Shown here piece after piece: positions 25,688 to 34,485 of a DNA stretch of 64,000 nucleotides. Source of the stretch: Natrialba swarupiae. GTDB lineage: Archaea > Halobacteriota > Halobacteria > Halobacteriales > Natrialbaceae. The position numbers and the translations under genes were made by a program. The notes beneath the pieces are model-generated. The model was not told the origin of the DNA and searched no databases. It was given only the letters and a program-made list of their open reading frames with translations. The stretch's first letter is position 1. Every line of letters starts with the position of its first letter. The stretch spans positions 21,297-85,296 of the forward strand of contig NZ_VTAW01000018.1 of NCBI RefSeq assembly GCF_008245225.1, written 5' to 3'.

Positions 25688-25770
25688 CGTACGGGTTTCT
25701 GTCCCGATCTCCGGGTACACCCGCCCCACGGTCGCAGTGCGTCGGCACTGACGGACAGGAAACCGTATCA
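25688..25770. repeat. Palindromic gene-end element, copy 6
   Basis: The left arm is TCGTACGGGTTTCTGTCC; the right arm on the minus strand starts with the stop of the DUF373 gene, TGATACGGTTTCCTGTCC. Centre related to copy 5. Confidence 0.8.
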
Positions 25771-27081
25771 CTCGCCCTCGTCGGACTCCGGTTCGGCGCT
25801 CGAGTCGCCACCGACGCCGGTGGCAGCCGTCGAACCCGATCGTGAGTTCGTCCGGTCGTCGACGATTTCGACGCCCGTCTCGTCGTTTCCGGCGCCCGTC
25901 GACCCCGTCGGTGGCGGTCCGCCGTCCGTCAGGCCGGACGTGGCGCTGGCTCCGTCGTCGAGTTCCGTTTCGTCTCGGCCACCGAGCGACGCTGCCAGTC
26001 GAGCACCGACGAGACTGACCGCGATCGCGGCGACGACGTACACCGCCAGCCGCTCGCTCGCGGTGACGAAGACGGTTTCGACCGGAAGGATTCCGTGGCT
26101 GGCGATCTCGACCGGATCGATGAGCCCCTGTTGCTCGAGGAAGTACGCCGAGAAGCCACGGATCACGAGCCCGACCGAGAGCACGACGAACGGCAGGTTG
26201 AGATAGGAACGCCGGATCGGTTCCTCGCCGATCAGCTCGTCGAGGACTCGACCGGCACTCGCGGTGAGCGCGGCGACCGCAAGCCACGGGATGCTATCGT
26301 ACGTAAACTGCATCGTCGGAATCACGATACCTGACTGATCCTCGAGATTCGAGACACCGAGCCCTCCTGCGAAGAGGCCAACGAGAGTCAGTCCGGCGGC
26401 GGCGACGTAGGTGACGACCGACACCTGGCCGGAGTACAGCGACTCCCGGACCTGGTGGGCGGCGCCGGTGATGATCTCGTCGATGCTAAAGCCCTTGTAG
26501 AGCAAGAAGAGGCCGATGACGCTGGTGATTGCGGCGGCACCTTCCGCGGGTCCGACGACGGTCGCGAGCATCGGGAACACGAGAAGCGTCAGGCCGATCG
26601 GGACGAGTACGGTCTGGCGAAGTTCTTCGTCCGCGAGAAACTGCTTGAGCAGGTAGTACGTCGACTCGATGTCCCGGGCCTGCCGAACGACGACCCGGTC
26701 GACCGAGTCGACCTGGACCCGACTCTCGACGACCGGGACGAGCCGCTCGTCCTCTGCGCTGTCGATGACGACGACCGCGGACTCCGGCTCGTACTCGGCG
26801 ATGAGTTCGTCGAGTTGGCGAGCGACTGCTCTGTCTGCCGAGACCATCGACTCTCGGTCCCCCGAGACGACCGCCACGACCGCCTCCTCGTTCTCGTCGC
26901 GGAGATTCTGGGCGACGCGAAGCGTCTCGAGCAGGGAGTTGACCCCCGAATCCTCCGGATCCGCGAGGCCGATGTCGGTCACGAGCGCGCGGACTGCCTC
27001 CCAGCCGACGATCGGCGAGCGGAGACCGGCTTTCCGGCCGACGTCGTCGGTCCGGTCGAGACAGACGACCAGCGTTGTCAC
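25768..27081 (-). CDS. DUF373 family membrane protein
   Basis: This 437-residue protein has an N-terminal cytoplasmic domain of about 150 residues (TTLVVCLDRTDDVGRK, AVVAVVSGDRE) followed by about ten hydrophobic segments (LVPIGLTLLVFPMLATVV, ITSVIGLFLLYKGFS and others) and an acidic, Gly/Ser-rich tail of 60 residues. DUF373 is archaeal and of unknown function. The start is GTG at 27081, placed about 29 bases below a GTTTTATC box. The TGA stop lies in element copy 6. Confidence 0.85.
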   Translation of the reverse strand: MTTLVVCLDRTDDVGRKAGLRSPIVGWEAVRALVTDIGLADPEDSGVNSLLETLRVAQNLRDENEEAVVAVVSGDRESMVSADRAVARQLDELIAEYEPESAVVVIDSAEDERLVPVVESRVQVDSVDRVVVRQARDIESTYYLLKQFLADEELRQTVLVPIGLTLLVFPMLATVVGPAEGAAAITSVIGLFLLYKGFSIDEIITGAAHQVRESLYSGQVSVVTYVAAAGLTLVGLFAGGLGVSNLEDQSGIVIPTMQFTYDSIPWLAVAALTASAGRVLDELIGEEPIRRSYLNLPFVVLSVGLVIRGFSAYFLEQQGLIDPVEIASHGILPVETVFVTASERLAVYVVAAIAVSLVGARLAASLGGRDETELDDGASATSGLTDGGPPPTGSTGAGNDETGVEIVDDRTNSRSGSTAATGVGGDSSAEPESDEGE

Positions 27082-27204
27082 GGTACCTGTTCCTTTCTGT
27101 GTGACGATAAAACCACGTACTCGTTCGCCAAGCTCGTCGAGCGACCACCCCAAACCGCCCCGGCAACGGCGGTTTCGTTCACGTACCGGTTCTCTCGATT
27201 TCCA

Positions 27205-27229
27205 GAACTGACGACAGCAAACCGTCTCA
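27205..27229. repeat. Half copy of the gene-end element (copy 7)
   Basis: Only one arm is recognisable: on the minus strand, the SppA stop codon begins TGAGACGGTTTGCTGTCG, followed by TCAGTTCTGG, which resembles the arm of copy 8. No matching opposite arm is seen. Confidence 0.6.
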
Positions 27230-28222
27230 GGATCGCAGCCGAAACTCCCTCGGCTCGGCCAGTCCGGCGATGCCGGCCCCGAAGGCGTAGGCGACCGATC
27301 GAGCGCCGGCACCCATACGAGCGACCAGCGGCCGCTCGGGTTCGAACTCTTCGACGGTCACCTCGTCCGTCTCGAGGCGCTCTGCGAGCACCGCCTCGAC
27401 GTCCCGTCGGGTGCCGAGTTCGTCAACCAGGTCCAGTTCGTGAGCCGACTCGCCGAGGTAGATTCGGGCCTCGGTGTCGCGGACGAACTCCGGCTCGAGA
27501 TCCCGGCCGTCGCTGACGCGCTCGACGAACGTCTCGTAGTAGTCGTCGATCACCCCCTGCAGGTACTCGCGTTCGTCGTCGTCCATCTCCTTCAGCGGCG
27601 TTCCGGCGTCTTTGTACTCGCCGGCCGCCAGCCGTTCATACGAGAGACCGACCTTCTCGGCGAGTTCGCTCGCGTTCACCCGCGAGCCGATGACGCCGAT
27701 CGAGCCGACGATCGACCCTTCGCGGGCCCAGAGTTCGTCACAGCCGCTTGCGATCCAGTAGCCCCCGCTCGCACAGACGTCCGTCGCGTAGGCGATCGTC
27801 GGCCCCTCGAAACGCTCGGCCGCGAGCCTGATGTCGTCGCTCGGGACGACCTCCCCACCAGGCGTGTTCAGCTTCACCAGCAGAGCCTGTACGTTGTCGT
27901 CGTCGTTCGCCCGATCGATCTGTTCGACGATGTCGTCCGCCGGCGTCGCTCGTGGGCTCGAGGGAAGCGCTCCACCCCCACCGTCACGCGTAATCGGCCC
28001 CTCGACTGCGACCTCGGCGACGTCGTAGCCGGGAAACAGCGAGCCCGCGACGCTTCCGGCGATCTTGACGCCAACGAGTAACACGCCGAGTGTGAGGACG
28101 ACGCCGAGTAGCTCCGCCACCGTCTCCGGATAGACGACGAACAGTCCGACGCCGAGGGCGGCAAACAGCACCGTTCCTGACAGCACGATCGCGAGCCGAC
28201 CGACTCCAGCCTTACTGACCAT
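27227..28222 (-). CDS. sppA: Signal peptide peptidase SppA-type serine protease
   Basis: This 331-residue S49-family protease has two N-terminal membrane segments (about 10-30 and 37-60), and the catalytic domain begins near residue 67. The nucleophile is the Ser in DVCASGGYWIASG, and the general-base Lys is in LAAGEYKDAGTPL, with STPGGEV-like NTPGGEVVPSDDI before them. It should cleave remnant signal peptides or membrane proteins. The length fits short archaeal SppA. Its stop lies in a half element. Confidence 0.92.
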   Translation of the reverse strand: MVSKAGVGRLAIVLSGTVLFAALGVGLFVVYPETVAELLGVVLTLGVLLVGVKIAGSVAGSLFPGYDVAEVAVEGPITRDGGGGALPSSPRATPADDIVEQIDRANDDDNVQALLVKLNTPGGEVVPSDDIRLAAERFEGPTIAYATDVCASGGYWIASGCDELWAREGSIVGSIGVIGSRVNASELAEKVGLSYERLAAGEYKDAGTPLKEMDDDEREYLQGVIDDYYETFVERVSDGRDLEPEFVRDTEARIYLGESAHELDLVDELGTRRDVEAVLAERLETDEVTVEEFEPERPLVARMGAGARSVAYAFGAGIAGLAEPREFRLRS

Positions 28223-28359
28223 CGATCACACCTCGAGTCATATCACCGTCTGCGTGTGCTGACCTGTTAAAAGAGTCGTCTGCCGCATCCACCGACGGCA
28301 TCGCTCGGTGTCGAACCGTCGAAAATCGAACGGAAGACGAATCGAAGCGACGACCGCGG

Positions 28360-29241
28360 TTACAGGAGCCCGGTCTTCTGGAGCTTCATCAGGTCCTCGG
28401 TATCGAGGGTCTCGCCTTCCTTGAACTTCTGATAGATCTCCTCGGCTTCCTCTTTGGCCTCCTCTTTTTTCTTGTCGCGTTCGGACTTGCGCTCCTTTTC
28501 TTCTTTCTTGTCCAGTTCGCGCAGACGCTTCTGGACGCGCACGAAGTCCTCGTGGTGCTGGTCGGCGGCCTCCTGGGCCTCGACGAACGAGTCGTGCATG
28601 TCGTCGGCGTCGTCACGGATATCGTCGGCCTCGCGGTAGGCCTCGATCATCTGGTTGTGGTGTTCCTGGGCCTTGTCCGCGAGTTCAGTGACCTTCTGGT
28701 GGTGTTTGGAGGCCTCGGAGCGAACCTCCTCGGCTTCCTCGACGAGCCCTTCGAGGTCCTCGTTCTGGTCGAGTTTCTGCTTTCGCTCCTCGTACTCCTC
28801 GCGTTTGGACTCGATCTTCTCGATGAGCTCCTTTTCTTCCTCACTCGAGAGGACCTCCGTCTGCTGTTTGAACTCGAGTTGCTCGATCTCGTCCTCGAGC
28901 TGTTCGAGATCCTTGCCCTCGTCGAGTTCCATGTCGGATTTGAGCTTCTCGACCTTGTCGAACAGCTCGTTGGCCTCCGCGTTGAGTTCGTTACGTTTGT
29001 CCTTGTGTTCTTGGACCTGCTCGTTTAACTCGTCACGCTGTTCGCGGTGTTCCTGGGCCTCGTCGACCTTCTCGCGTGTCTTCGCGTTGAGGTCGTCGCG
29101 TTTCGAGGCTCGCTCGGAGGCCATCTGGTTGAGATCGTTTCGCCGATCTCGCAGTTGGCCCGCCATCTTGATGAGCTGTCCTTTCGATTTGTTTTCAAGG
29201 TCGTCTTCCGTCAGTTCGATGTTTTTCGATTCGTCTACCAT
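28360..29241 (-). CDS. Long coiled-coil protein (DUF7121-like)
   Basis: This 293-residue protein is charged and helical throughout, with heptad-like runs (ERASKRDDLNAKTREKVDEA, EHREQRDELNEQVQEHKDKR) and His-rich helices between about 175 and 225 (SKHHQKVTELADKAQEHHNQ). There are no membrane or catalytic motifs. It is a conserved haloarchaeal/archaeal family of unknown role, possibly structural or associated with ribosome or chromosome. Lys content is high for a haloarchaeal protein. Confidence 0.8.
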   Translation of the reverse strand: MVDESKNIELTEDDLENKSKGQLIKMAGQLRDRRNDLNQMASERASKRDDLNAKTREKVDEAQEHREQRDELNEQVQEHKDKRNELNAEANELFDKVEKLKSDMELDEGKDLEQLEDEIEQLEFKQQTEVLSSEEEKELIEKIESKREEYEERKQKLDQNEDLEGLVEEAEEVRSEASKHHQKVTELADKAQEHHNQMIEAYREADDIRDDADDMHDSFVEAQEAADQHHEDFVRVQKRLRELDKKEEKERKSERDKKKEEAKEEAEEIYQKFKEGETLDTEDLMKLQKTGLL

Positions 29242-29919
29242 GTGTTATTCAAACCTCTGTGCCATACCCGCACCGGAGTGGTCGGACCGACCACCGACGC
29301 ATTTGTCGCTGGTGACGTACGTCGGTATCGGCCGAAGAGAGCGACCGCTCGGAATCTGCGAAATCTCGGTGAGTAAGATTTCCTGTCATCGATCGTCGAG
29401 CGATACGCGCCCCGGTGGCGTTCTGGTACCCATGGATACTGTCGCCTGTAATTTAAAAGTACCGATCGAAAAAACCGTGAAAACCGTTAGCAGACGCCCC
29501 GTCGTCCGTGTTGGACAGTAACATGCCGACCCACACGACATATAAACGGGTGGGCGAATTCGACTCAGAGGGATTATCGTCGCCAACCGATCGTTTCGCC
29601 GTTTGTCTGTCGAGTCGCCAACCGACCGTTTCGCCGCTTGTCTGTCGACACCGTGTCTCGACCGACGGGCGGGTAATCGATGGACGTCTACGATAATCCC
29701 TATCAGTTTCTCCACTCGAGGCGACGACCGACCGACGCCGTCGCCGCGTCGCACCTCGTGTGATTGGGAGTGGCGTGGCTATTTCCCGGCGTGACGCAGA
29801 CGGATCGCCGCCCCGTACTGCGGGGTCGCGATCTGTCTTATACGGATTGCTGTACCGATGTACCGGCGAACTCGCGACCTGTCTGCGGGTTCGGCGGTAG
29901 CGATTGACAGTATACCGTA
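29242..29919. other. 678-bp spacer between coiled-coil and cetZ genes
   Basis: No gene is recognised. It holds TATA-like runs (TTTTAAATTA at about 29450-29460 on the minus strand, CATATAAACG at about 29537), two tandem 35-bp repeats (29579-29648) and element copy 9. A 35-40 codon frame after ATG at 29523 has no recognisable content. Confidence 0.5.
29579..29648. repeat. Two tandem 35-bp repeats
   Basis: GTCGCCAACCGATCGTTTCG continues as CCGTTTGTCTGTCGA, and the next unit repeats it with two C/T changes. Exact 35-bp period. Confidence 0.85.
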
Positions 29920-29922
29920 TCA
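29838..29922. repeat. Palindromic gene-end element, copy 9
   Basis: The left arm is TTATACGGATTGCTGTACC. The right arm, on the minus strand, starts with the cetZ stop, TGATACGGTATACTGTCA. The inner stem CCGGCGAACTC / GGGTTCGGCGG surrounds GCGACCTG, pairing with one mismatch and wobble. Confidence 0.85.
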
Positions 29923-31002
29923 GAATAGGTTCTCGAGGCGGTCGTCGGTGAGCTGGTCGACGTTCTCGTCGGGATCACGCGCCTCAGTCTCGTTTGCCGT
30001 CTTCGCACGCTCCATGAACTCGTCGAGTCGGGCCGAGCGTTCGGCCCCGCCGAGCAGGACCAACGCGCCCAGTCGTTCGCTCTCGATGGGAAAGTCACCG
30101 CCACGGACCTGCATGCTGTCGGTTTCGTCTTCGACCCACCGGCGGGCCCGCTCGACGCCCTTGCGGGGGATGCGCTCGGGCTCGCCCGCGATGACGACGA
30201 GCGCCGAGTCGGCCGCCGTCGCGGCGGGCATGCTCGTTCCGGTCAACAGTGCTTGTCTCGTGACCGTCATCGTCACCTGGATGTTCTCGGCGCTGTCCTC
30301 GCTTGCAACCTCGCTTGCGTACCCCAGCACGGAGACGCCGCCGGAGCGAAGCGTGTTGATGACCTCACTCGAGTCGACGACGCTCTCGCCGACGCCCTCG
30401 GTCGCCTCACCCGAGGCGAACAGCAGGCCGACACGTCGGGCGATCTTCTCGTTGATCGTCTCGAAGGCACCCTCGACGCTCTCTCCCTGTTCGTGCCAGG
30501 AGTCGTTGTCGATCAGGAGCGTCGAGTCGGCCTCCCTGAGCAGCGTCTTCAGCGAGCGGCCGGCGTTGGCCTGGTACAGCGCACCCTCGTTTCGGCCCGG
30601 GAGGACGCCGAGTGCGTAGACGGGGACGTCGTACACCCGCTTCAAGTGGTGAACGAGAACGGGTGCGCCGCCGCTTCCCGTCCCGCCACCGAGGCCGGCG
30701 ATCACGAAGATTGCCTCGGCGCGGGAAGTGACGCGGCCGTCCAGGTTGCCGAGGACCTGCTGAATGTCCGATTGCATGATCTCGGTACCGAGTTCGTTGT
30801 CGCCGCCGACGCCGTGACCGTTGACGCGGTCGGCGCCGATCAGCTGCGTGTCGACGAATTCGAGGGAGTGGAGGTCGGGTTCTGCGGAGTTGACGGCCAG
30901 GGCACCTTGAACGGCGTCGAAGCCCATGTTCGCGTCGAACCGGGCGAGCCGTTCGGTGACTTTCCCACCAGCCTGACCGATCCCGATCAGGGCGACTTTC
31001 AT
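29920..31002 (-). CDS. cetZ: CetZ tubulin-like cell-shape protein
   Basis: This 360-residue FtsZ/tubulin-superfamily GTPase is of the archaeal CetZ class. The N-terminus MKVALIGIGQAGGKV, the T4 loop GLGGGTGSGGAPVLVHHL and the following VYALGVLPGRNEGALYQAN fit CetZ rather than FtsZ. CetZ proteins control cell shape and motility in Haloferax. The start at 31002 follows the family. ATGs four and six codons upstream also exist, and a TGTATT box near 31045 would place a leaderless start at 31020, so the N-terminus may be longer. The TGA stop begins element copy 9. Confidence 0.9.
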   Translation of the reverse strand: MKVALIGIGQAGGKVTERLARFDANMGFDAVQGALAVNSAEPDLHSLEFVDTQLIGADRVNGHGVGGDNELGTEIMQSDIQQVLGNLDGRVTSRAEAIFVIAGLGGGTGSGGAPVLVHHLKRVYDVPVYALGVLPGRNEGALYQANAGRSLKTLLREADSTLLIDNDSWHEQGESVEGAFETINEKIARRVGLLFASGEATEGVGESVVDSSEVINTLRSGGVSVLGYASEVASEDSAENIQVTMTVTRQALLTGTSMPAATAADSALVVIAGEPERIPRKGVERARRWVEDETDSMQVRGGDFPIESERLGALVLLGGAERSARLDEFMERAKTANETEARDPDENVDQLTDDRLENLF

Positions 31003-31163
31003 ACAATTCGTCATACGCATGAGGGAAGTTGAACGTTCCGATGGAATACACGTGCTATCACTGGACGTGGACTGTCCCGATCGATCGATCACCAGCCCAA
31101 CCATCGATCGATCGCGATTGTTGAATGGTAACCCACTTGTGGCCGAGCGCTGTCGGTTTTGGT

Positions 31164-31589
31164 ATGTTCTACGAACAGCGGATGGCCGTTCCCGGTTCGC
31201 CCGCCGAACTGCGAGCGGAGTACGAGGGCGACCTCGAGGTGGTCGTCGAGACCCACGGTCCGGATACCGTCGCCACGGAAACCGGGCTCGATCGGGACGT
31301 CGTCGACGCACTCGTCGCGGGCGACGCTCCCGACCTCTCACTCGAGGACGCAGCCGAAATCCAGTCGCTCGCGGAGGGCGCGCCCGATCCGGAGACCATC
31401 GTGACGATGGCCTGTGAACACCTGCTGCTGGGCATGTCCACGGCTGTCCTCGACGTCGACGCCGTCGAGAGTGACCTCGAGATCGACCTGGCCGCAAAGG
31501 AGATCCAACAGAAGATCGAACGCCGCGCGCCGATGTCCCTCGAGGAGTTCGTCCACGTCCAGTACGTGATCGTCGACAACGCGCCGTGA
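31164..31589 (+). CDS. DUF5791 family protein
   Basis: This 141-residue haloarchaeal protein is of the DUF5791 pattern (MFYEQRMAVPGSPAELRAEY at the start, LSLEDAAEIQSLAEGAPDPE, a final helix SLEEFVHVQYVIVDNA). A Cys-His pair (MACEHLLLGMSTA) is present, but no catalytic motif. It is divergent from cetZ with 161 bases between the starts. Function unknown. Confidence 0.8.
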   Translation: MFYEQRMAVPGSPAELRAEYEGDLEVVVETHGPDTVATETGLDRDVVDALVAGDAPDLSLEDAAEIQSLAEGAPDPETIVTMACEHLLLGMSTAVLDVDAVESDLEIDLAAKEIQQKIERRAPMSLEEFVHVQYVIVDNAP

Positions 31590-31716
31590 CCGGTGACGTC
31601 GTCGAGCCGTCGACCGTCGTCGAGCGTCTCTTCGATCACCTCGCTGAAACTTCGATCCCCTTCTCACGCTTTAGTTCCCGGTAGACGTCGTCCGAAATCG
31701 CGATGTTCTTGCTCAT
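31585..31716 (-). pseudogene. Frameshifted VapB-type antitoxin remnant
   Basis: From ATG at 31716 the minus strand reads MSKNIAISDDVYRELKREKG and then stops after eight out-of-phase codons. In the next frame it continues SFSEVIEETLDDGRRLDDVT. Adding one base to the run of four C at 31657-31660 restores a continuous protein like the VapB antitoxin family (PF02697). A strong promoter box (GTATAAGT, about 24 bases upstream) remains. The 3' part and any VapC toxin are missing, because the sequence runs into the end of the DUF5791 gene. Confidence 0.65.
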
Positions 31717-31814
31717 GGATTGTGTATGGATACTTATACGTAAAAGACGTTGTCGCTCGCGGTCGAAACGATCTCGAGCGACGGCCCTATTGTCGTCGGC
31801 TCCCGAGTCGGCGT

Positions 31815-32702
31815 ATGAACGTCGCGATACTTGGCTGTGGATACGTCGGCCTCGAGCTGGGCCGACAGCTTGAGTCGCACGGTCACGACGCGGTCGGCGT
31901 CCGACGCTCCGCGGAGGGCGTTCGCCGGATCGAGGACGCCGGTCTCGAGGCCGTCCGGGCCGATATCACCGACCCCGACGCGCTGGCGGACGTTCCGGAC
32001 GCAGACGCGATCGTCTTTATCGCGAGCAGCGGCGGCCGCGGGGCCGAGACAGCCCGCGAGATCTACGTCGACGGTCTCCGGACGGTGGTCGAAGCCTTCG
32101 GCGAACGCGAAAACCCACCTGATCGGCTGGTCTACACCTCCTCGACGGGCGTCCACGGCGACCACGACGGCGACTGGGTCGACGAACAGACGCCGCTCGA
32201 GCCGACGACGGAGAAAACCGCGGTGCTCGCCGAGGCCGAACGGATCGCCCTCGAGTATCCGATCGAGTACGGGTACGACGGCACAGTCGCACGCTATGCG
32301 GGGCTGTACGGACCGGGGCGGTACCGTCTCGAGCGCTACCTCGAGGGGCCGGTCACCGAAGGCTACCTGAACATGGTCCACCGCGACGACGCCGCGGGGA
32401 CGGTCCGCTACCTGCTCGAGGAAGAGCGCGCGCGCGGTGACGTCGTTCAAGTCGTCGACGACGAGCCCGCCGAGAAGTGGGCGTTCGCCGACTGGCTGGC
32501 CGACGAGTGCGGCGTCGACCGACCGCCGAAGCGGACGAAAGCCGAACGCCTCGAGGACGGCGATCTCTCCGATGCCGCCCGTCGCAGAACCCTGACCAGC
32601 AAGCGGTGTTCGAACGAGAGGCTCCGTGCACTCGGCTACGAGTTCGCCTACCCGACGTTTCGCGAGGGGTATCGCGATGCGGTCGACGCGTACACGGGAT
32701 GA
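31815..32702 (+). CDS. NAD-dependent epimerase/dehydratase-like SDR protein
   Basis: This 295-residue extended short-chain dehydrogenase has the nucleotide-binding motif MNVAILGCGYVGLELGRQL, an active-site-like Ser-Thr pair in LVYTSSTGVHGDHDG, then GYDGTVARYAGLYGPGRYRL. It lacks the usual YxxxK, as in the YeeZ-like group that acts on small or sugar-linked substrates. Substrate unknown. It is a single gene on the plus strand. Confidence 0.85.
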   Translation: MNVAILGCGYVGLELGRQLESHGHDAVGVRRSAEGVRRIEDAGLEAVRADITDPDALADVPDADAIVFIASSGGRGAETAREIYVDGLRTVVEAFGERENPPDRLVYTSSTGVHGDHDGDWVDEQTPLEPTTEKTAVLAEAERIALEYPIEYGYDGTVARYAGLYGPGRYRLERYLEGPVTEGYLNMVHRDDAAGTVRYLLEEERARGDVVQVVDDEPAEKWAFADWLADECGVDRPPKRTKAERLEDGDLSDAARRRTLTSKRCSNERLRALGYEFAYPTFREGYRDAVDAYTG

Positions 32703-32844
32703 GAGTAGACGGGTGGGCTTTCGCTCGCTACGTGCCATCTGGGGGTCCGGTGAGGGTCGTTGAGGTGTTCTCTCCGGGCCGGTCGGCGCTATCGATCGGC
32801 CAAAACAGGGGAAAATTCTTGGTAATTCAATATAAGTGTCCGGT

Positions 32845-34041
32845 ATGTACGATCCCGGGCCCTCGAGGACCGTCGTGTTCGCCGACGTGGACGTTTCGTC
32901 CTTCGAGGGTGTCGTGGAGGGAGTTACCTCGCTCGAGCCGCTGGTTCTGTCGCTTCTGATCCTCGGCGTCGCCGCCTTGGTGCTCGGCGCCTGGTGGCTG
33001 GTTCGCTGGTTCCGTCGCCCGCCGGGCGCTCGCCTTCGACGAGTGCTCGCCGGCTACGACGATGTCTCCGTGTTGATGCATCCAAACCCCGACCCCGATG
33101 CGATGGCGTGTGCGATGGGCGTCGCCACCATCGCCGACTCGGTCGACACTAACGCGACGCTGCAGTACCCTGGTGAGATCCGCCACCAGGAGAATCGGGC
33201 GTTTCGCACGGTCCTCGGCCTCGACCTCGAGAGCGTCGAGTCGAGTTCCAATCTCGCCGCCGACGCGGTCGTGCTCGTCGATCACAACACCCCACGGGGG
33301 TTCACCGGCGCACAGACCGTCGAGCCGATCGCCGTGGTCGATCACCATCCCGGAAACGGGACCGGGACGAAGTTCACCGACGTCCGGACGGAGTACGGTG
33401 CGGCGTCGACGATCGTCACCGAGTACGTCCGAGAACTCGGTGCAACCACGGAGGACGAGGAGAACGATGACGGCGGAACACTCACTCTCACGCCGGAGCT
33501 CGCAACCGGTCTCCTGTACGGCATCCAGGCCGACACGAACCACCTCACCAACGGCTGCTCGAGTGCGGAGTTCGACGCCGCTTCCTATCTGTTCGACGCG
33601 ATCGACGAGGACTTGCTCGAGCGAATCGCCAACCCGCAGGTCAGCGACGACGTGTTACAGATCAAAGCGACCGCGATCACCGAGAAACGCGTCGAGGGTC
33701 CGTTTGCGGTCTGTGACGTCGGCACTATTTCGAACGTCGATGCGATCCCGCAGGCAGCGGACGAACTCATGCATCTGGAAGGGGTGACGGCGGTCGTCGT
33801 CTACGGCGAAAGCGACGGGACGATCCACCTCTCGGGCCGGTCGCGTGACGACCGCGTCCACATGGGCGAGACACTCCGACACGCAGTCAGCGACATTCCG
33901 ATGGCGAACGCGGGCGGGCACGCGCGGATGGGCGGCGGACAGCTCTCGGTCGATCACATGCGAGGGATCGGCCCGTCGGACGGCATCGACAAAGCCGAGT
34001 TCGAAGAACGGCTCTTCTCGGCGCTGTCCGGCGAGCGGTGA
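32845..34041 (+). CDS. DHH-family phosphoesterase with N-terminal membrane anchor
   Basis: This 398-residue protein has one membrane segment (about 33-55) followed by a DHH domain: LMHPNPDPDAMACAMG, VVLVDHNTPRG and the signature AVVDHHPGNG. A DHHA1 domain ends with ANAGGHARMGGGQLSVD. Such enzymes hydrolyse cyclic dinucleotides, nanoRNA or related phosphodiesters. The membrane anchor suggests the GdpP-like group, although the PAS and GGDEF parts are lacking. Start: ATG at 32845, about 27 bases below AAAATTC. A GTG three codons earlier is an alternative. Confidence 0.85.
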   Translation: MYDPGPSRTVVFADVDVSSFEGVVEGVTSLEPLVLSLLILGVAALVLGAWWLVRWFRRPPGARLRRVLAGYDDVSVLMHPNPDPDAMACAMGVATIADSVDTNATLQYPGEIRHQENRAFRTVLGLDLESVESSSNLAADAVVLVDHNTPRGFTGAQTVEPIAVVDHHPGNGTGTKFTDVRTEYGAASTIVTEYVRELGATTEDEENDDGGTLTLTPELATGLLYGIQADTNHLTNGCSSAEFDAASYLFDAIDEDLLERIANPQVSDDVLQIKATAITEKRVEGPFAVCDVGTISNVDAIPQAADELMHLEGVTAVVVYGESDGTIHLSGRSRDDRVHMGETLRHAVSDIPMANAGGHARMGGGQLSVDHMRGIGPSDGIDKAEFEERLFSALSGER

Positions 34042-34176
34042 GAGGGGTTCTCGAGAGAGCCACTTTGCGATGAAAAACGTGATCCCGACGCGCTGTCGCA
34101 GCCGCGGGTAGTCCGCGGGCCGTGTCGATGTGGTCGCTGTCGATTCCGAGTTCGACAACCTCGGCGGATCGACTCG

Positions 34177-34347
34177 TTATCTGATCTCCTTCCACTCCTC
34201 GTTGCAGTCCGGACAGATCCGGACGGTCTTGATCTCGTCCGGATCGTTTTCGGTCTTCAGGGGCTTTTCACACTCGCTACAGACGAGACGATCGTACGTA
34301 TCCTTCTCGAGGTCGCCTTTGCGTAGCGCCTTTCGGACTGATTTCAT
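34177..34347 (-). CDS. Small zinc-finger protein (HVO_0758-like)
   Basis: This 56-residue protein starts MKSVRKALRKGDLEKDTYDR and has two CxxC pairs, LVCSECEKPLK and RICPDCNEEWKEI. This is the pattern of a conserved haloarchaeal mini zinc finger needed for normal growth and swarming in Haloferax (family knowledge from HVO_0758). A CTTTTTC box about 28 bases upstream supports the start. Confidence 0.85.
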   Translation of the reverse strand: MKSVRKALRKGDLEKDTYDRLVCSECEKPLKTENDPDEIKTVRICPDCNEEWKEIR

Positions 34348-34485
34348 GTTCACTCTGTAGGAAGGTAGGGGAGAAAAAGACCGGGGCTTTCTGCCATTTC
34401 GTATAGAGTACCCGATAGCTTCGGTCCTCCCGTCTCGTTCGCCGGAGTCGTGGCCGTTTTATCGGTGGGGCCGAACACACCACCG

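Noticed and set aside
29523..29696. A small plus-strand gene after the CATATAAACG box
   Set aside because: The box lies inside the frame instead of ahead of it, and the frame reads through the 35-bp tandem repeats without a recognisable pattern.
12924..31130. Shared CCATTCAACAATCG sequence upstream of the response regulator and between cetZ and the DUF5791 gene
   Set aside because: A 14-base match between two sites is expected by chance several times in a window of this size, and the distances to the genes differ.
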